A stretch of 64,000 nt of DNA, from assembly GCA_945878135.1 (NCBI GenBank), contig CAMDUL010000010.1, forward strand, positions 24,621 through 88,620, given 5' to 3'. The DNA is from Chthoniobacter flavus (lineage in GTDB: Bacteria; Verrucomicrobiota; Verrucomicrobiia; Chthoniobacterales; JACTMZ01). A program made the translations under genes and the position numbers. Position 1 is the stretch's first letter. Every line of letters starts with the position of its first letter. Of the stretch, positions 60,630 to 64,000 are shown piece after piece. The notes beneath the pieces are model-generated. The model did no database searches and was not told the origin of the DNA. It worked only from the letters and a program-made list of their open reading frames with translations.

Positions 60630-62033
60630 TCAGGCCTTCGCCACGTAGGGCGAAACCATTTTGGCCGGATCGACCACGCGGTCGAATTCGGCCTCGCTGA
60701 CAAAGCCGAGTTTGAGGGCGGCCTCTTTGAGGGTGAGATCGTTGTCCATCGCGTAATGCGCGATTTTCGAAGACTTGTCATAGCCGATGAGCGGCGACAG
60801 CGCGGTAACCAGCATGAGCGAGCGATCGACGTATTCGGCGATCTTCTTGAGGTTCGGCTTGGTGCCCTCGACGAGGAACTTGCAGAAGTTCGCGCATCCG
60901 TCGGTCAGCAGGGTGATGGAATGGGTCAGATTGTAGATGATGAGCGGTTTGTAGACGTTCATCTCGAGATAGCCGGCCGAGCCGCCGATGCCGACGGCCA
61001 CGTCGTTGGCCATGACCTGTGCGCTCAGCATGGTGAGTGCCTCGGCCTGTGTGGGATTGACCTTGCCCGGCATGATCGAGGAACCGGGTTCGTTGGCCGG
61101 AATGATCAGCTCGGCGAAACCGGCGCGCGGTCCGCAGGACATGAGGCGGACATCGTTGCCGATCTTGAAGCAAGTGACGGCGAGCGTGCGCAGGGTGCCG
61201 GAGAGTTGCACGAGAGCGTCGTGTCCGCCTTGCACGCAGAATTTGTTGGGCGCGGTGACGAAGGGCAAACCGGTGAGCTTGGCGATCTGCGCCGCTGCGG
61301 CCTCGGCAAAGCCCGGGGCGGAGTTGATCCCGGTGCCGACGGCCGTGCCACCGAGAGCGAGGCGGTAGACGCCTTTGAGTGCGTCTTCGATGCGCTCGAG
61401 ATCGTCGGTCAGTGCGGCGGCGTAACCGGACCATTCCTGACCGAGCGTCAAAGGCGTGGCATCCTGCATGTGGGTGCGGCCGATTTTGATGACGTCTTTC
61501 CATTCGACGGCTTTGGCCGCGATGGCGTCGCGCAGGGCGGCGACGGACGGCATGAGGCGCTGCTTCACGTTGACCGCCGCGGCGATATACATGGCCGAAG
61601 GGAAGGAATCGTTGGACGATTGCGCCATGTTCACGTGGTCGTTCGGGTGAACGGGCGCTTTGCTGCCGAGTGCGGTGTTGGCCAGTTGGCAGCAGCGATT
61701 CGAGATGACCTCGTTCACGTTCATGTTGAACTGCGTTCCGCTGCCGGTCATCCACACGTGGAGCGGGAACATATCTGCATGCTGTCCGGCCAGGATTTCG
61801 TCGCACACTTTCGTGATGAGGCCGAACTGCTCATCGCCGAGGCGGCCGTCGTCGTGGTTGGCAATGGCGGCGGCTTTTTTGAGCGTCGCGTAGGCTGTGA
61901 TCATCTCGCGCGGGATGAGGTCGGCGCCGATGCTGAAATGTTCGAGCGAGCGCTGGGTCTGGGCGCCCCAAAGCTTGTCGGCCGGCACATCGACCTCGCC
62001 GAGGCTGTCGGTTTCTTTGCGAATGGTATTCAT
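60630..62033 (-). CDS. fumC: Class II fumarate hydratase FumC (copy 2)
   Basis: The 467-residue protein has the superfamily signature [55 protein letters not shown] and [19 protein letters not shown] are also present. It differs from the copy at 35250 in many positions but keeps the same motifs. ATG at 62033 was chosen; longer frames reach into the region antisense to the outer-membrane protein gene. It is the first gene of the fumarase-malic enzyme-porin operon. A TATATT box lies 37 bases upstream. Confidence 0.9.
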   Translation of the reverse strand: MNTIRKETDSLGEVDVPADKLWGAQTQRSLEHFSIGADLIPREMITAYATLKKAAAIANHDDGRLGDEQFGLITKVCDEILAGQHADMFPLHVWMTGSGTQFNMNVNEVISNRCCQLANTALGSKAPVHPNDHVNMAQSSNDSFPSAMYIAAAVNVKQRLMPSVAALRDAIAAKAVEWKDVIKIGRTHMQDATPLTLGQEWSGYAAALTDDLERIEDALKGVYRLALGGTAVGTGINSAPGFAEAAAAQIAKLTGLPFVTAPNKFCVQGGHDALVQLSGTLRTLAVTCFKIGNDVRLMSCGPRAGFAELIIPANEPGSSIMPGKVNPTQAEALTMLSAQVMANDVAVGIGGSAGYLEMNVYKPLIIYNLTHSITLLTDGCANFCKFLVEGTKPNLKKIAEYVDRSLMLVTALSPLIGYDKSSKIAHYAMDNDLTLKEAALKLGFVSEAEFDRVVDPAKMVSPYVAKA

Positions 62034-62062
62034 AAAAGGGAATGAAGCGGACCAAGACCTTA

Positions 62063-62074
62063 GGGCAATATACC
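62063..62074 (-). promoter_or_regulatory. Possible -10 region of the fumC operon
   Basis: Read on the minus strand, GGTATATTGCCC ends 30 bases before the fumC start. It matches the core of the motifs at 3431 and 17217. No convincing -35 box is visible. Confidence 0.3.
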
Positions 62075-62196
62075 AGCCCGGCAAGTGACTATTCGTATCG
62101 GTTTCACAGGGCGAGGGGACGAATTTTGTAGGCGGCACACGGAGCTCCGGTCCGGCCTTGCGCGATGCCCATGCGGCCCCTATAGAAATTCCATCC

Positions 62197-63015
62197 ATGC
62201 ACTCCACATATCTCCGCTTTCGTAGCTTGTTGAATGGAATTGCCACTGTGTTGGTTGCCTGCGGTTCATTTACCACTCCGCTGGTTGCCGCGGAGCAGGG
62301 TTCCAATGCGGCGCTCGCCGAGAAGTTGCAGAACCCGGTAGCCGATCTGATCAGTGTGCAATTCCAGAACAACTTCAACTTCGGTGTCGGGGAGAACAAC
62401 GGCACGCTTTATCTGATGAACTTCCAGCCGGTCATCCCGCTGCACGTCACGAGCGAATGGAACTACATCGTGCGTCCGGTGCTGCCTTTCATCTCGACGA
62501 GCAATGTTTTCGGGCCTGGCTATGTCACGGGGCTGGGGGACCTCGAGGTGGAAACTTTCCTCTCGCCGGCCGAACCGGGGCCGTTCGGCATCATCTGGGG
62601 CCTCGGGCCCACATCAATTTTGCCCACGGCCACGCAGAAAAGGCTCGGCGGCGATGTCATGACGCTGGGGCCGTCCGGCGTGGCGCTGTGGCAGAAGAAC
62701 GGTTGGACCGTCGGCTCGCTCATCACGCAGAACTGGCGCGTGGCCGGTCCCGGCGATTACAACGCCACCTACTTCCAGCCCTTCCTCGCCCACACCTTCA
62801 AGACAGCGACCACCATCGGAGTCGACAGCGAATCGACCTACGACTGGCTGAGCGAGGAATGGACCATCTCGTTCAACAACACGTATTCCCAGGTTTTCAA
62901 GATCGGCAAAATCCCGGTGCAGATCGGCCTCGCCCTGCAGTATTACGCGCAGTCGCCCGTGCCCGGTCAGCAGTGGGGCTTCCGCGTCAACATCACGCCG
63001 ATGTTTCCGGAGTAG
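62197..63015 (+). CDS. Predicted outer-membrane beta-barrel transporter (Phenol_MetA_deg-like)
   Basis: The 272-residue protein has a signal peptide ([19 protein letters not shown]) and [60 protein letters not shown] and [18 protein letters not shown] follow. This pattern characterises a family of beta-barrel proteins sometimes annotated as transporters or, wrongly, as neuromedin U. It probably sits in the outer membrane. ATG at 62197 gives a clean signal peptide. It is divergent from fumC. Confidence 0.75.
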   Translation: MHSTYLRFRSLLNGIATVLVACGSFTTPLVAAEQGSNAALAEKLQNPVADLISVQFQNNFNFGVGENNGTLYLMNFQPVIPLHVTSEWNYIVRPVLPFISTSNVFGPGYVTGLGDLEVETFLSPAEPGPFGIIWGLGPTSILPTATQKRLGGDVMTLGPSGVALWQKNGWTVGSLITQNWRVAGPGDYNATYFQPFLAHTFKTATTIGVDSESTYDWLSEEWTISFNNTYSQVFKIGKIPVQIGLALQYYAQSPVPGQQWGFRVNITPMFPE

Positions 63016-63036
63016 GTTGGCCGGAAATCCAAACAG

Positions 63037-63177
63037 GCCACGGATAGGGGAAGATAAAAGAGGATAGAGCGGGGCGCGCTGACACGCGACCCGCTTGATT
63101 TGTCCATCCGGGGACTGTTTTCGCGCCGTGTCAGCGGCGCTAACACCATCATCTGTCATCTTCTTCCATCGATGGCC
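63037..63177. repeat. GGCCACGGAT cruciform repeat (copy 2)
   Basis: The outer arms GGCCACGGATAGGGGAAGAT... (63037-63066) and ATCTTCTTCCATCGATGGCC (63158-63177) are related to copy 1. Between them are the pairs GCGCGCTGACACGCG (63074-63088) and CGCGCCGTGTCAGCGGCGC (63122-63140). It separates the outer-membrane gene from the second Ntn hydrolase gene. Confidence 0.75.
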
Positions 63178-63241
63178 TTCTGACTGTTTTGCCATCTCAT
63201 CTTGCTTGCCGCTGCCGCGTCGCTGTGTTTCCTTCGCCGCG

Positions 63242-64000
63242 ATGAACACCGCGCAACTCTTCCCTGCACTGCTCGCCATCGCCAGCCTGCTCACCGCCAA
63301 CACCCCTGCCATCGCCTGCACCGGCGGGGCGCTGATCGCCAAGGATGGCGGCATTGCCGTCGGGCGCACGCTTGAGTTCGGTGAACCACTCAATTCCGTG
63401 CTCGCCGTCTGGCCGGCCGGGTCCGAATTCACCGGACTGACTTCCAGCGGCAAGAACGGCCTCAAATGGAAATCGAAATACGGTTTTGTCGGCCCGACCG
63501 CGGCGACCAACTATGACATGCTGATCGACGGCCTGAACGACCAGGGCCTCAACGTCGGCCTGTTCTACTTCCCCGGCTTCGCGCAATATGCGGACGCGAC
63601 GCCGGAAAACTCGGCCAATGGCCTCGCCCCCGCCCAAGTCACCGCGTGGATTCTCAGCAATTTTGCCACGGTCGCCGAGGTGAAGGAAAATATCGGTAAG
63701 ATCGCCCTCTTGCCCGTCGTGCTCGACCTTATCGGTATCGTGCCCGATTTGCACATCAAGGTGCAGGATCCGTCGGGCGCCTGCATCACCATCGAGCCTC
63801 GCGGCGGGGAACTCGTCGTGCACGATAACCCCGTGCGCGTTTTGACCAACTCCCCGGAATTCCCCTGGATGCTGACCAACCTCAACAACTACCTGAACAT
63901 GTCCGCGGCCTATCCCGCGAACCAGAAAATCGGCGACCTCGAACTATCGCCTTTCGGCATGGGTGGCGGTTCGCGCGGTCTGCCCGGCGACTTCACCCCG
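63242..64000 (+). CDS. Linear amide C-N hydrolase (Ntn family), partial at window end
   Basis: The visible 253 residues start at ATG 63242 with a signal peptide (FPALLAIASLLTANTPAIA) that leaves Cys26 as mature N-terminal nucleophile. AKDGGIAVGRTLEFGEPLNS, NYDMLIDGLNDQGLNVGLFY, PAQVTAWILSNFATVAEVKE and VLTNSPEFPWMLTNLNNYLN follow. It is the same family as the gene at 51036 but is clearly a different subfamily, being closer to the choloylglycine hydrolase/penicillin acylase pattern (LFYFPGFAQY). The gene continues beyond the window, so its end is not known. Confidence 0.85.
   Translation, partial: MNTAQLFPALLAIASLLTANTPAIACTGGALIAKDGGIAVGRTLEFGEPLNSVLAVWPAGSEFTGLTSSGKNGLKWKSKYGFVGPTAATNYDMLIDGLNDQGLNVGLFYFPGFAQYADATPENSANGLAPAQVTAWILSNFATVAEVKENIGKIALLPVVLDLIGIVPDLHIKVQDPSGACITIEPRGGELVVHDNPVRVLTNSPEFPWMLTNLNNYLNMSAAYPANQKIGDLELSPFGMGGGSRGLPGDFTP

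Noticed and set aside
58905..62045. A 1046-codon plus-strand frame opposite malic enzyme and fumC
   Set aside because: It is antisense to two genes with full family motifs, and has no recognisable domain.

Overview
The window is about 63% G+C, densely coded, and almost certainly chromosomal DNA of a member of the Verrucomicrobiota (PVC group). The indications are two PEP-CTERM sorted proteins (one with autotransporter-type beta-strand repeats), OprB-type porins, a sigma-70 factor with sHsp and DEAD-box helicase nearby, and many intergenic palindromic elements of the sort common in that phylum. Gram-negative architecture is shown by the CzcCBA-type tripartite efflux system, porins and a lipobox protein. 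Species cannot be named from the sequence.

Layout. 1-3.5 kb: a membrane methyltransferase, an unknown protein, and a coupled pair of a TIM-barrel isomerase and a protein with archaeo-eukaryotic primase (AEP)-like motifs. 3.5-10.3 kb: two tiny PepSY-like proteins, then a heavy-metal efflux operon (His-rich protein, CzcC, CzcB, CzcA, His-rich protein) ended by a bidirectional terminator. 10.4-17.2 kb: sHsp, PEBP-like protein, sigma factor, and a four-gene signalling operon (small protein, PAS-GGDEF, histidine kinase, LuxR regulator) with intergenic repeats. 17.6-23.1 kb: DEAD-box helicase, PEP-CTERM protein, Fic protein beside a decayed type I restriction remnant, and a DUF4410 lipoprotein. 23.1-32.7 kb: a long minus-strand series (histone-deacetylase-like hydrolase, DUF3431, pseudo-rhomboid, DUF2270, MazG, amino-acid ABC permease and ATPase, GT4 glycosyltransferase fused to an alpha/alpha domain, GH130). 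32.7-36.7 kb: rRNA-type methyltransferase, DJ-1/PfpI, peroxiredoxin, fumarase and tRNA-Leu(GAG). 36.8-47.1 kb: single-chain xanthine dehydrogenase, L35, L20, PheS, PheT, a possible 6S-like RNA, CarA and an FHA protein. 47.1-52.7 kb: WYL regulator, nitric oxide synthase oxygenase, PEP-CTERM serine hydrolase, Ntn hydrolase and a SnoaL-like protein. 52.7-64 kb: TPP enzyme beside a truncated alpha/beta hydrolase, orphan Phd antitoxin, an operon of fumarase, malic enzyme, porin, alpha/beta hydrolase and a second porin, an outer-membrane protein, and a second Ntn hydrolase cut by the window edge.

No CRISPR array, prophage, rRNA operon or intact insertion sequence was seen. The most unusual content is (i) the AEP-like protein coupled to an isomerase, (ii) several families of structured dispersed repeats, some of which supply stop codons or C-terminal tails to genes, (iii) a reductase-less nitric oxide synthase, and (iv) a 13-nt homopolymer in a sensor kinase gene. 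Functional names rest on motif recognition by eye; no database search was possible.
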